DNA of 36,266 nt from Micromonospora_J zhanjiangensis (GTDB lineage: Bacteria > Actinomycetota > Actinomycetes > Mycobacteriales > Micromonosporaceae): positions 1-36,266 of the forward strand of contig NZ_JBHSBN010000042.1 in assembly GCF_042650605.1 (NCBI RefSeq), written 5' to 3'. Below the pieces are notes generated by a model that was not told where the DNA came from, did no database searches, and was given only the letters and a program-made list of their open reading frames with translations. The position numbers were made by a program, and so were the translations under genes. Below are positions 1-6,877 of the stretch, in pieces. Every line of letters starts with the position of its first letter. Positions within the stretch are counted from its first letter, which is position 1.

Positions 1-206
1 CAACAAAAATGTTGCCAAAGGAATCCCAGCCGAACCAGCAAAAAATGCCGACCCGACACGGGGTATAAAACAATTGGCACTGGCTTATCAAGCACCCTGT
101 TGAGTTCTCAAAGAACAAACACACACCAGACAACCAACCCGAAAACCGGGCCACCATCCGGGGCTTTGTTCGTACCGCTTTTGTCCCCGCCGCTTCCGGC
201 GGGCAC
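1..206 (-). other. 16S rRNA operon leader (5' part, continues off left edge)
   Basis: Read on the minus strand, positions 118 to 71 give TGTTCTTTGAGAACTCAACA, then a stretch with GCTTGATAAGCC and GCCAATTG. This is the conserved pre-16S leader seen in actinobacterial rrn operons, containing the boxA-like antitermination/processing signal (TTTGAGAACTCAA). The leader then runs GC-poor (TTTTTTGCTGG, CATTTTTGTTG) to the window edge. No mature 16S sequence is inside the window, so the rRNA genes must lie just to the left. The 206 boundary is the transcription start expected from the nearest promoter (214-243) and is an inference. Confidence 0.85.
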
Positions 207-213
207 TCGTACT

Positions 214-243
214 ACCTTACCGGACCGTTTCCCGCCTCGTCAA
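214..243 (-). promoter_or_regulatory. rrn promoter, proximal (P3)
   Basis: On the minus strand a -35 TTGACG (243-238) is separated by 18 bp from a -10 TAAGGT (219-214). Both match the housekeeping sigma (HrdB/SigA) consensus. It is the promoter closest to the conserved leader and would start transcription near 207. Confidence 0.7.
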
Positions 244-384
244 ACCGGGGTTCCGGTCCGACGCGCTTCGCTCCGTCCGTCCCACGATGATGCTCGAAGC
301 GTCAGCCTCGTGCGTCTTCGTGGATGAGCAGGCCGGCCGCGCGGATTGAACCGCTCACTCGCCCGGTGCCCTGCTGGCCGTGCA

Positions 385-413
385 ACCCTACTCGGTCGGC
401 CCCGTGAGACCAA
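385..413 (-). promoter_or_regulatory. rrn promoter, middle (P2)
   Basis: On the minus strand TTGGTC (413-408), 17 bp, then TAGGGT (390-385). The -10 fits the TANNNT pattern of actinobacterial housekeeping promoters. The -35 is weaker than in the two flanking promoters. Confidence 0.5.
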
Positions 414-556
414 ATCGGCCCGCTGACCGACTGTGTCCCACCCCGCCCGGTTCCCGGTCCGGCGCCGGCGGTCGCCCGCTGACGTCGGTGGGAACTCCCG
501 CGTTCCGGCCTGTCGCGCTGTTCGCGTCGTTCGTCCGTTCCCCGCGGGCAGAGAGA

Positions 557-586
557 AAGTTACGCGTCCGGCCGGTGCAGCGTCAA
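557..586 (-). promoter_or_regulatory. rrn promoter, distal (P1)
   Basis: On the minus strand TTGACG (586-581), 18 bp, then TAACTT (562-557), a good housekeeping-type promoter. It sits just past the putative tyrS terminator, so rrn transcription would begin independently of tyrS. Together with the candidates at 385-413 and 214-243 it makes a tandem array typical of rrn operons. Confidence 0.65.
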
Positions 587-597
587 ATCGACCGGGC

Positions 598-641
598 GCG
601 TTCCGCGTCACACCGGGCGGAGCCCGGGCGGAGCGGAACGC
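598..641 (-). terminator. Nested hairpin after tyrS
   Basis: Outer arms GCGTTCCGC (598-606) and GCGGAACGC (633-641) enclose a second perfect hairpin, CCGGGC (613-618) with GCCCGG (622-627) and a 3-nt loop. It lies 9 bp past the tyrS stop and upstream of the distal rrn promoter, so it probably insulates the rrn operon from tyrS read-through. There is no U-tract, as is usual for intrinsic terminators in high-GC actinobacteria. Confidence 0.6.
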
Positions 642-650
642 CGCGCGTGG

Positions 651-1949
651 TCAGTCGGCCAGTTCCACCCCGGCGAAGGTGCGCTTGCCTCGGCGCAGCA
701 CCAGGTACCGCCCGTGCAGCAGGCTGTCCGCCGACGGCGTGGCCGCGGCGTCGGAGACCCGTTCGTTGTTGACGTACGCGCCGCCCTCGGTGATCGCCCG
801 GCGCGCCTCGTTGAGGCTGCCGACCAGACCGGCCTCCTTGAACAGCACCGCCACGGTGGGCAGCTCGGTCAGGCGTACCAGGCCGGCCTCGGACAGTGCG
901 GCGTGCAACGTCGGCGCGGAGAGTTCGGCGAGCGAACCCCGGCCGAACAGGGCCTGGCTGGCGGTGACCGCCTGGCGGGACTCCTCCGGTCCGTGCACCA
1001 GGGCGGTCAGCTCCTCGGCGAGCGCACGCTGGGCGAGCCGGGCGGCCGGCCGCTCGGCGGTGGCCTTCTCCAGCTCCTCGATCTCCTCCCGGGAGCGGAA
1101 GCTGAAGTACCGCAGGTACCGTCCGACGTCCCGGTCGTCGACGTTGACCCAGAACTGGTAGAAGGCGTACGGGCTGGTCATGGTGGGGTCGAGCCAGACG
1201 GCGCCGCCCTCGGTCTTGCCAAACTTGGTGCCGTCGGACTTGGTCACCAGTGGGGTGACGAAGGCGTGCACCGGCCCCGCGCCGCGCCGGCGGACGTAGT
1301 CCACCCCGGCGGTGATGTTGCCCCACTGGTCCGAGCCGCCGAACTGCAGCGTGCAGCCCTCCCGGCGGTACAGCTCGAAGAAGTCGTTGGCCTGCAGCAA
1401 CTGGTAGCTGAACTCGGTGAAGCTGATCCCGCTCTCCAGGCGGGCCTTGACCACCTCGCGGGCGAGCATCTTGTTCACCGGGAAGTGCTTGCCGACGTCG
1501 CGGAGGAACTCGACCACCGACATGGGACCGGTCCAGTCCAGGTTGTTGACCGCCCGGGCGGCGTTGTCATTGGTGAAGCTGACGAACGGCGCGAGCTGGT
1601 CGCGGATCCGGTCCACCCAGCCGGCCACCACCTCTGGTGGGTTGAGCGAGCGCTCGGCGTTTTCCTTGGGGTCGCCGATCTGCCCGGTCGCCCCGCCCAC
1701 CAGCAGTAACGGGACCAACCCGGCGAGCTGGAGCCGCCGGGCGGTCAACACCTGCATCAGATGACCGACGTGCAGGCTCGGCGCGGTCGGGTCGAAGCCG
1801 ACGTAGAACCGCACCGGTCCGCCGGCCAAATGCCGGCGCAGCTCGTCGAGGCCGGTGGTGTCCTGGATCAGGCCCCGCCACTGAAGATCATCGAGCAGGG
1901 ATTCGCCGCCGGCGGTCGGGCCGGCGGGCAGGAGGCTGCTATCGGTCAC
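651..1949 (-). CDS. tyrS: Tyrosine--tRNA ligase
   Basis: Class I aminoacyl-tRNA synthetase that charges tRNA-Tyr in the cytoplasm; 432 aa, normal for bacterial TyrS. The HIGH motif appears as HVGH (residues 60-63) after the YVGFDPTAPSL segment. The tyrosine/tRNA-site signature FGGSDQWGN is near 203-211 and the KMSKS equivalent is KFGKT (242-246), the usual TyrS variant. An S4 RNA-binding domain closes the protein (SLNEARRAITEGGAYVNNERV region). I chose GTG at 1949 because GGGGGAG lies about 9 nt upstream. An in-frame ATG 18 nt earlier lacks a ribosome binding site, and the longer upstream extension is low-complexity. It is monocistronic and points at the rrn operon, separated from it by a hairpin. 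Confidence 0.96.
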   Translation of the reverse strand: MTDSSLLPAGPTAGGESLLDDLQWRGLIQDTTGLDELRRHLAGGPVRFYVGFDPTAPSLHVGHLMQVLTARRLQLAGLVPLLLVGGATGQIGDPKENAERSLNPPEVVAGWVDRIRDQLAPFVSFTNDNAARAVNNLDWTGPMSVVEFLRDVGKHFPVNKMLAREVVKARLESGISFTEFSYQLLQANDFFELYRREGCTLQFGGSDQWGNITAGVDYVRRRGAGPVHAFVTPLVTKSDGTKFGKTEGGAVWLDPTMTSPYAFYQFWVNVDDRDVGRYLRYFSFRSREEIEELEKATAERPAARLAQRALAEELTALVHGPEESRQAVTASQALFGRGSLAELSAPTLHAALSEAGLVRLTELPTVAVLFKEAGLVGSLNEARRAITEGGAYVNNERVSDAAATPSADSLLHGRYLVLRRGKRTFAGVELAD

Positions 1950-2171
1950 GTGGGGATTCTCCCCCATGGCCGGCGACGACCCGTACCCGGTTTCCCGGCC
2001 GGCGCGGTCCGGACGCCGCCAGCCGGCCCGACTCCAGGCGACGCCGGCCGGCCCGGTCGGCGCAGCGGCGTCGGCGCCGGGCCGCGTCCGGCGCGGGGTC
2101 GGATCCACCGGTACGCCCGGCGGGCCGGCTGGCTACGCTGGCCGGTGGATCATCATCTGGAGGAGGCCAGC

Positions 2172-2576
2172 GTGGAGATGCCCGACCTGACCGGCGGATT
2201 CGTCGCTCTGCTGGGGCTGAAGTTCGACGAGGTCTCGGCCGATCGGGTGGTGATCCGCTGGCAGTGCCGCCCGGAGCTGCACCAGCCGTACGGCATCCAG
2301 CACGGCGGCGTGTACGCGTCGGTGGTGGAGACGGCGGCCAGCACCGGGGCGGCGATCTGGTTCGCCGACCGGGGCGGGGTGGTCGGGGTGTCGAACCAGA
2401 CCGACTTCCTGCGCGCCGTCCGGGAGGGCGAACTGACCGCCGTGGCGACCCCGATCCACCGGGGTCGCAGCCAGCAGCTGTGGCAGGTCGAGATCACCGA
2501 CGAGCGGTCCCGGCTGGTCTCCCGGGGCCAGGTACGGCTGCACAACACGCCGTCGCCGGAGACGCTGGGCCGGTGA
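2172..2576 (+). CDS. PaaI-type hotdog-fold thioesterase
   Basis: A 134-aa protein of the PaaI/YdiI hotdog thioesterase family, which hydrolyses acyl-CoA (often phenylacetyl- or hydroxybenzoyl-CoA-like) thioesters. The family signature HGGVYASVVETAAS is at about residues 39-52, with the active-site acidic residue (the E of VETAAS) on the central helix. The later GVSNQTDFLRAVREGELTA and SQQLWQVEITDE strands complete the fold. AGGAGG at 2161-2166 favours the GTG at 2172 (5-nt spacing); an ATG at 2178 (11-nt spacing) is the alternative. It is divergent from tyrS across about 220 bp. Substrate cannot be read from the sequence. Confidence 0.88.
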   Translation: MEMPDLTGGFVALLGLKFDEVSADRVVIRWQCRPELHQPYGIQHGGVYASVVETAASTGAAIWFADRGGVVGVSNQTDFLRAVREGELTAVATPIHRGRSQQLWQVEITDERSRLVSRGQVRLHNTPSPETLGR

Positions 2577-2608
2577 ACCACACCCCGCCGGTAGCCGGGA
2601 GCCCTCCG

Positions 2609-2640
2609 GCCGGCCCGGTCGGTAGCCGGCCCGGTCGGTA
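2609..2640. repeat. 16-bp exact tandem duplication
   Basis: GCCGGCCCGGTCGGTA occurs twice head-to-tail (2609-2624 and 2625-2640) in the 137-bp gap between the thioesterase and the transporter. It looks like a replication-slippage product. No role is evident. Confidence 0.85.
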
Positions 2641-2713
2641 GGGGCAACCCGAGGGGCGCGGCCGATCCGGGCGGGAGGACAGATTCGCCGGACGCCCCGG
2701 CCGGCCGCCGATA

Positions 2714-3979
2714 ATGTCGCTCCTGATGGGCGCGACCGGCTCCCCGGTGGCTGGCAGGGTCATGAAGAGGATCTTCACCGTCACGCTCGGCATCCTGACC
2801 GCCGTGGGCGGCTTCGTCGACGTCGGTGACCTGGTCGCCAACAGCCAGGCGGGGGCCCGTTACGGCATGCGGCAGGCCTGGGTGGTGGTGCTCGGTGTGC
2901 TCTGCATCTGCGTGTACGCGGAGATGTCCGGCCGGGTGGCGGTGGTCAGCGGGCGGGCCACCTTCGACCTGGTCCGCGCCCGGCTCGGCCCTCGGGTGGC
3001 GCTGGCCAACCTGGCCGGGTCGTACCTGGTGACGGTGTTGACCCTGGCCGCGGAGATCGGCGGGGTGGCGTTGGCGCTCCAGCTGGCCAGCGGCGTGCCG
3101 TATCTGATCTGGGTCCCGGTGGCCGGGTTCGCGGTCTGGCTGGTGCTGTGGCGGCTGCGCTTCTCGATCATGGAGAAGGTGTTCGGCATCGCCGGGCTGG
3201 CCCTCGTGGTCTTCACGGTCGCCCTGGTCAAGCTGCCGACGGACTGGTCGGCGCTGCTCGGTCAGGCGGTCCGGCCGGCACCGGACGGGGTGCGGTACTG
3301 GTATCTCGCGGTGGCGCTGTTCGCGTCCGCGGTCAGCCCGTACGAGGTGTTGTTCTTCTCCTCCGGGGCGATCGAGGAACGGTGGACGGGCGCCGACCTG
3401 GCCACCGAGCGGGCCAACGCGCTGGTCGGGTTCGCCGTCGGCGGGCTGCTGGGGCTGTCCCTGATGGCCACCGCGGCGGTGCTGTTCCATCCGACGGGTG
3501 CGGACGTCACCACGTTCGACCAGGTGGCCCGGCCGGCGGCGGTGGCGTTCGGGCGGATCGGGCTGGCGGTGGCGATCCTCGGCTTCTTCGCCGCCACCTT
3601 CGGCGCGGCGCTGGAGGTGGGGCTGGCCACCGGGTACAGCACGGCGCAGTACTTCGGCTGGCAGTGGGGGAAGTTCGTCCCGCCCCGGCAGGCGGCCCGG
3701 TTCCACACCGTGGTGCTGGTCAGCGTCCTGCTGGGGACCGTGGTGCTGTTGACCATGGTCGACCCGATCCGGCTGACCATCTACATGCTGGTGCTCAACG
3801 CCGTGGTCCTGCCGCTGACCTATCTGCCGATCCTGGTGGTGGCCAACGACCGCGACTATCTGGGCGACCGGGTCAACGGCCGGCTGGCCAACCTGCTCGG
3901 CACGGTGTTCCTGGTCGTCCTGGTGGTGGCGGCGGTGGCGGCGGTGCCGCTGCTGGTCCTCGCCGGGGGTGGCGGATGA
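2714..3979 (+). CDS. NRAMP-family divalent metal transporter, atypical metal site
   Basis: An integral membrane protein of 421 aa with about 11 hydrophobic segments, in the NRAMP (MntH/SLC11) fold. The N-terminal segment GGFVDVGDLVANSQAGARYG aligns with the TM1 DPGN motif of NRAMPs, but DPGN reads DVGD. The TM6 segment ASAVSPYEVLFFSSGAIEE has SPY where metal-transporting NRAMPs carry MPH. The metal-coordinating Asn, Met and His are therefore replaced. In the family, loss of that methionine goes with a different or harder ion such as Mg2+ (NRMT-like). Mg2+ transport is my inference. Starts at 2714, 2726 or 2762 are all possible, none with a strong ribosome binding site. The stop overlaps the next gene's start (ATGA). 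Confidence 0.85.
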   Translation: MSLLMGATGSPVAGRVMKRIFTVTLGILTAVGGFVDVGDLVANSQAGARYGMRQAWVVVLGVLCICVYAEMSGRVAVVSGRATFDLVRARLGPRVALANLAGSYLVTVLTLAAEIGGVALALQLASGVPYLIWVPVAGFAVWLVLWRLRFSIMEKVFGIAGLALVVFTVALVKLPTDWSALLGQAVRPAPDGVRYWYLAVALFASAVSPYEVLFFSSGAIEERWTGADLATERANALVGFAVGGLLGLSLMATAAVLFHPTGADVTTFDQVARPAAVAFGRIGLAVAILGFFAATFGAALEVGLATGYSTAQYFGWQWGKFVPPRQAARFHTVVLVSVLLGTVVLLTMVDPIRLTIYMLVLNAVVLPLTYLPILVVANDRDYLGDRVNGRLANLLGTVFLVVLVVAAVAAVPLLVLAGGGG

Positions 3980-4356
3980 CGTTGCGGCTGTCCCGGCAAC
4001 TGCTGGACCGGCAGATCGTGGACCGGTCCGGCCTGATCGTCGGCAACGTGGCCGACATCGGGTTCGGCGTGGACGACGACGGCGTGCCGTACGTCGGGAC
4101 GCTGCTGGTGGGCCAGGTCGCCCTCGGCCGGCGGCTCGGCGGAGGGCTCGGCCGGCTGCTGGTCGCCGTCGCCACCCGGTTGGCGCCGCGACTGCCGCCG
4201 CGCACCACGGGGATCCCGTTCCACCTGGTCCGGGAGGTGGGCAGCGCGGTGCGGTTGTCCTGCCCCGGCGACCGGTTGCCACAGCCGGCGCTGGAGTGCT
4301 GGCTGCGCCGGCATGTGATCAACCGGATCCCGGGAGCCGGCCGTGCGGGCCGCTGA
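3976..4356 (+). CDS. PRC-barrel-like protein, first copy
   Basis: A 126-aa soluble protein. Its start TLRLSRQLLDRQIVDRSGLIVGNVADIGFGVDDDG resembles a PRC-barrel: a beta-barrel opening with 'r.vvd..G..vG.V.Di', followed by a short insert and a VPFHLVREVGSAV-type last strand. In known families such domains sit beside MgtE-type Mg2+ channels or in RimM and reaction-centre H subunits. The ATG overlaps the transporter stop by 4 nt (ATGA) and the 3' end overlaps the next gene by 14 nt, so the three genes should be translated as a coupled unit. I infer a cytoplasmic accessory or sensor for the transporter. The barrel assignment rests on pattern only. Confidence 0.75.
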   Translation: MTLRLSRQLLDRQIVDRSGLIVGNVADIGFGVDDDGVPYVGTLLVGQVALGRRLGGGLGRLLVAVATRLAPRLPPRTTGIPFHLVREVGSAVRLSCPGDRLPQPALECWLRRHVINRIPGAGRAGR

Positions 4357-4654
4357 GCTGCTCGGGCGGACCGCCTTCGACCGGTCCGGGCGACGGTTGG
4401 GCCGGGTGGTCGACATCGTCGTGTGCCCCGGCGGGCCGCACGGACGGTTGCGGATCCGCGGTTTGGTGGTCGCACCGCACTGGTACGGCCGGCTGATCGG
4501 ACCGGACCGGGAGGCCGCGGGGCCCTGGCTGGTCTCCGCGCTGGCCCGGTTGTTGCGCCACGGCGGGTTCGAGGTGCCGCTGGCCGAGCTGCGGCTCGAC
4601 CCACCGGTGCCCGACCTCCCGCTGCCCGGTGGCGCGGACCGGCAAGCCGGTTGA
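4343..4654 (+). CDS. PRC-barrel-like protein, second copy
   Basis: A 103-aa protein starting at GTG 4343, inside the end of the previous gene (14-nt overlap). Its opening AAELLGRTAFDRSGRRLGRVVDIVV repeats the 'LLxRxxxDRSGxxxGxVxDI' pattern of its neighbour, so the two look like diverged copies. The middle holds LRIRGLVVAPHWYGRLIGPDR and the end HGGFEVPLAELRLD, consistent with a short barrel whose last strand gives VPLAEL. It probably works with the upstream copy and the transporter. The acidic/hydrophobic pattern contains no membrane segment. Function is unknown. Confidence 0.72.
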   Translation: MRAAELLGRTAFDRSGRRLGRVVDIVVCPGGPHGRLRIRGLVVAPHWYGRLIGPDREAAGPWLVSALARLLRHGGFEVPLAELRLDPPVPDLPLPGGADRQAG

Positions 4655-4712
4655 GCACGACCGGCGGCGGCCCGGGCCGGTCCGGCTCCGCGCGGCCCGG
4701 GCCCGCCGGGCC

Positions 4713-4745
4713 GGTCCGGTCCGGTCCGTCGGACCGGACCGGACC
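4713..4745. terminator. Perfect 15-bp hairpin between convergent genes
   Basis: Arms GGTCCGGTCCGGTCC (4713-4727) and GGACCGGACCGGACC (4731-4745) pair perfectly around a 3-nt loop. It lies between the second PRC gene (ends 4654, plus) and the response regulator (ends 4788, minus), so it can serve both strands. Each arm is itself built from GGTCC iterations, so register-shifted alternative pairings are possible. Confidence 0.8.
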
Positions 4746-4787
4746 CGCCGGGTCGACTCGGTCCCACGTCGGGTCGGTGCCGCCGGG

Positions 4788-5483
4788 TCAGCCCGGTGGC
4801 GCGACCGTGACCAGGCCGGACTCGTACGCCGCGATGACCAGTTGGGCGCGGTCGCGGGCGGCCAGCTTGTCCAGCAGCCGGCCGACGTGGGTCTTCACGG
4901 TCGCCATGCTCAGCCGCAGGTGCCCGGCGATCTCCTGGTTGGACAGCCCGCGGGCGATCAGGGTCAGCACCTCCCGCTCCCGGTCGGTCACCCCGGTCAA
5001 CCGCCGGTCGACCGGGCGGGCCGGTTGGGGCCGGCGGACGAACTCGGCGATCAGCCGTCGGGTCACCGTCGGCGCGAGCAGCGCCTCGCCGGTCGCCACG
5101 GTCCGCACGGCCGCCAGCAGGTCGGCCGGCGGGGTGTCCTTGAGCAGGAATCCGCTGGCCCCGGCCCGTAGCGCCGCGTAGACGTACTCGTCCAGGTCGA
5201 AGGTGGTGAGGATGAGCACCCGCACGCCGCCGGTTCCGGCGGGACCGCAGATCCGGCGGGTCGCCTCGATGCCGTCGACGCCGGGCATCCGTACGTCCAT
5301 CAGCACCACGTCCGGACGCAGCGTCCGGGCCAGGTCCACCGCCTCGGCGCCGTCGGCGGCCTCGCCGACGGTGGCCAGGTCCGGGCTGGTGTCGACGAGC
5401 ACCCGGAAACTGCCGCGCAGCAGTGCCTGGTCGTCGGCGATCAGCACCCGGACCGGTGCGCCCGCCGCGCCGGGACCGGTCAC
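4788..5483 (-). CDS. NarL/FixJ-family response regulator
   Basis: A 231-aa two-component response regulator. The receiver domain (residues 11-125) has RVLIADDQ with the acidic pair, phospho-acceptor D63 in VLMDVRMPG, the switch threonine in ILTTFD and K115 in LLKDTP. A LuxR-type helix-turn-helix follows (about 165-228: LTDREREVLTLIARGLSNQEIAGHL...TVKTHVGRLLDKL). GTG at 5483 overlaps the kinase stop by 4 nt (GTGA), giving translational coupling. The linker contains an Arg/Pro stretch. Likely target: the divergent ABC transporter genes starting at 6878, via the 19-bp repeat at 6765-6849 (inference from position). Confidence 0.95.
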   Translation of the reverse strand: MTGPGAAGAPVRVLIADDQALLRGSFRVLVDTSPDLATVGEAADGAEAVDLARTLRPDVVLMDVRMPGVDGIEATRRICGPAGTGGVRVLILTTFDLDEYVYAALRAGASGFLLKDTPPADLLAAVRTVATGEALLAPTVTRRLIAEFVRRPQPARPVDRRLTGVTDREREVLTLIARGLSNQEIAGHLRLSMATVKTHVGRLLDKLAARDRAQLVIAAYESGLVTVAPPG

Positions 5484-6763
5484 CGCGTCGCCTCCGGGCC
5501 GTCGTCGCCGGCGGTCCGGGCGGTGGCGGCGGACGACCCGGTCGTGGCGGTGGCGGCCAGGGGCACCCGGGCGCGGACGGCGAACCCGCCGGCCGGCTCG
5601 GGCCCGGCGGTGAGGCTGCCGCCGAACAGCGCGGCCCGCTCCCGCATGCCGATCAGGCCGTGTCCGTCCGACCCGCCGTTCCCGCCGGTACGGTCGCCGG
5701 CACCGTCGTCGGTGACCTCGATCCGCAGCACCTCCGACTCCACCGCGACGGTGACCCGGCAGCGGGCCGGTCCGGCGTGCCGCACCACGTTGGTCAGCGC
5801 CTCCTGGACGATGCGGTACGCGGCCAGCGCGACGCCCTCGGGCAACCCGTCGACACCGCGTACGTCGAGGTCGACCCGGACTCCGGCGGCGGCGGCGCGG
5901 TCGACCAGCCGCGGCAGGTCGGCCAGTCCCGGCGTCGGGTCCAGCTCGACCGGACCCGGCTCCCCCGAGCGCAGCACGCCCAGGGTGCGCCGCATCTCGG
6001 TCAGCGCGTCGCGGCTGGTCGACTCGATGATCCGCAGCGCGTCCCGGACCTCGGCCGGGCGCTGTTCCGCGACGTGGTTGGCGATCGCCGCCTTGACCGC
6101 GATGAGGCTCATGCTGTGCGCCACCCCGTCGTGCAACTCCCGGGCGATCCGCAGCCGCTCGTCGGTGACCGCCTGCCGGGCCCGCTGCTCGGCCGCCCGC
6201 GCCGCGTCCGCCCGCCGGCCCCGTACCGTCCGGCCGAACATCCACACCCCGCCGGTCAGCAACCAGCCGAAGCCGACGCCGCTGACGAGGTCGCCCTGGT
6301 CCGGGGGCAGCAGCACCCCGACGGCGGCGGTGCCGAGCAGGCTGACCGCCAGCGGGGGCAGCGACCGGCGTCGCGGCAGGGCCGCCGCCACCTGGTACAA
6401 CGCCAGCGCGACGGCCGCGTACGGCGCGGCGGCCGCGAACGCGGGGATCACCCGGGTGGCGAGGGCCACGGTGGCACCGGCGGACACCACCACGAACACG
6501 CCGACCGGCCAGCGGCGGCGTACCGCCAGCGGCGCACCGATCAGCACGGCCAGCGACCCGTACTGCCAGACCGGCAGCGGGGTCGGCCGGTCGGACCCGG
6601 CGTACCCGCAGAGCAGCACCACGGCGACGGCCGCGACGACGTCGAGGACGACCCGCTCGGCACCGCGCGGCAGACGGCGGGCCGGCCGACCGGGCACGGA
6701 AGCGGTCACGGCACGACGGTAACCGCTCGGGTCGGCACCGCGCGTCCACCCGGGGGCGGTCAT
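5480..6763 (-). CDS. NarL-type sensor histidine kinase (HisKA_3)
   Basis: A 427-aa membrane kinase. The first ~180 residues carry five or six hydrophobic segments with no large extracytoplasmic domain, so it likely senses a signal in or at the membrane. The dimerisation/phosphoacceptor segment is RIARELHDGVAHSMSLI with H211. The ATP-binding domain has the N box in YRIVQEALTNVVRHAG and a G-rich box around DDGAGDRTGGNGGSDGHGLIGMRER, with a small Gly/Asn insert. Its C-terminus is a short Ala/Thr-rich tail. ATG 6763 has no clear ribosome binding site; GTG 6709 is an alternative. It is coupled to the response regulator and divergent from the ABC operon, an arrangement common for kinases that control adjacent exporters. 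Confidence 0.92.
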   Translation of the reverse strand: MTAPGWTRGADPSGYRRAVTASVPGRPARRLPRGAERVVLDVVAAVAVVLLCGYAGSDRPTPLPVWQYGSLAVLIGAPLAVRRRWPVGVFVVVSAGATVALATRVIPAFAAAAPYAAVALALYQVAAALPRRRSLPPLAVSLLGTAAVGVLLPPDQGDLVSGVGFGWLLTGGVWMFGRTVRGRRADAARAAEQRARQAVTDERLRIARELHDGVAHSMSLIAVKAAIANHVAEQRPAEVRDALRIIESTSRDALTEMRRTLGVLRSGEPGPVELDPTPGLADLPRLVDRAAAAGVRVDLDVRGVDGLPEGVALAAYRIVQEALTNVVRHAGPARCRVTVAVESEVLRIEVTDDGAGDRTGGNGGSDGHGLIGMRERAALFGGSLTAGPEPAGGFAVRARVPLAATATTGSSAATARTAGDDGPEATR

Positions 6764-6764
6764 C

Positions 6765-6849
6765 CCCCGGTCCGATGTGCCGGCACGGACCGGCGGCGGG
6801 TCCGCCCGGGGTCGGGCCGACAGGTCCCGGCCCCGGTCCGATGTGCCGG
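6765..6849. promoter_or_regulatory. 19-bp direct repeat in the divergent promoter region
   Basis: CCCCGGTCCGATGTGCCGG occurs exactly at 6765-6783 and again at 6831-6849, 66 bp apart, between the kinase start and the ATPase start. The first copy extends into a GTGCCGGCAC palindrome (6777-6786). Long exact repeats between a two-component system and its divergent ABC operon are good candidates for response-regulator binding sites. Binding is inferred, not shown. Confidence 0.6.
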
Positions 6850-6877
6850 GCGGCCGGTTCCGGCGACCGTATCCGGC

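Noticed and set aside
100..650. Short open frames in the rrn promoter region
   Set aside because: The region contains the leader, promoters and terminator. The frames lack ribosome binding sites and are Arg/Pro/Ser-rich.
1950..2108. N-terminal extension of TyrS by 53 residues
   Set aside because: It is low-complexity, has no ribosome binding site, and GTG 1949 with GGGGGAG gives a typical TyrS start.
2153..4282. A 709-codon open frame on the minus strand opposite the thioesterase and NRAMP genes
   Set aside because: It is His/Gln/Arg-rich low complexity, the mirror of hydrophobic coding on the plus strand.
4655..4787. CRISPR-like iteration of GGTCC and GGACC
   Set aside because: It is one perfect hairpin made of short iterations. 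There are no spacers, and no CRISPR-like array is visible anywhere in the window.
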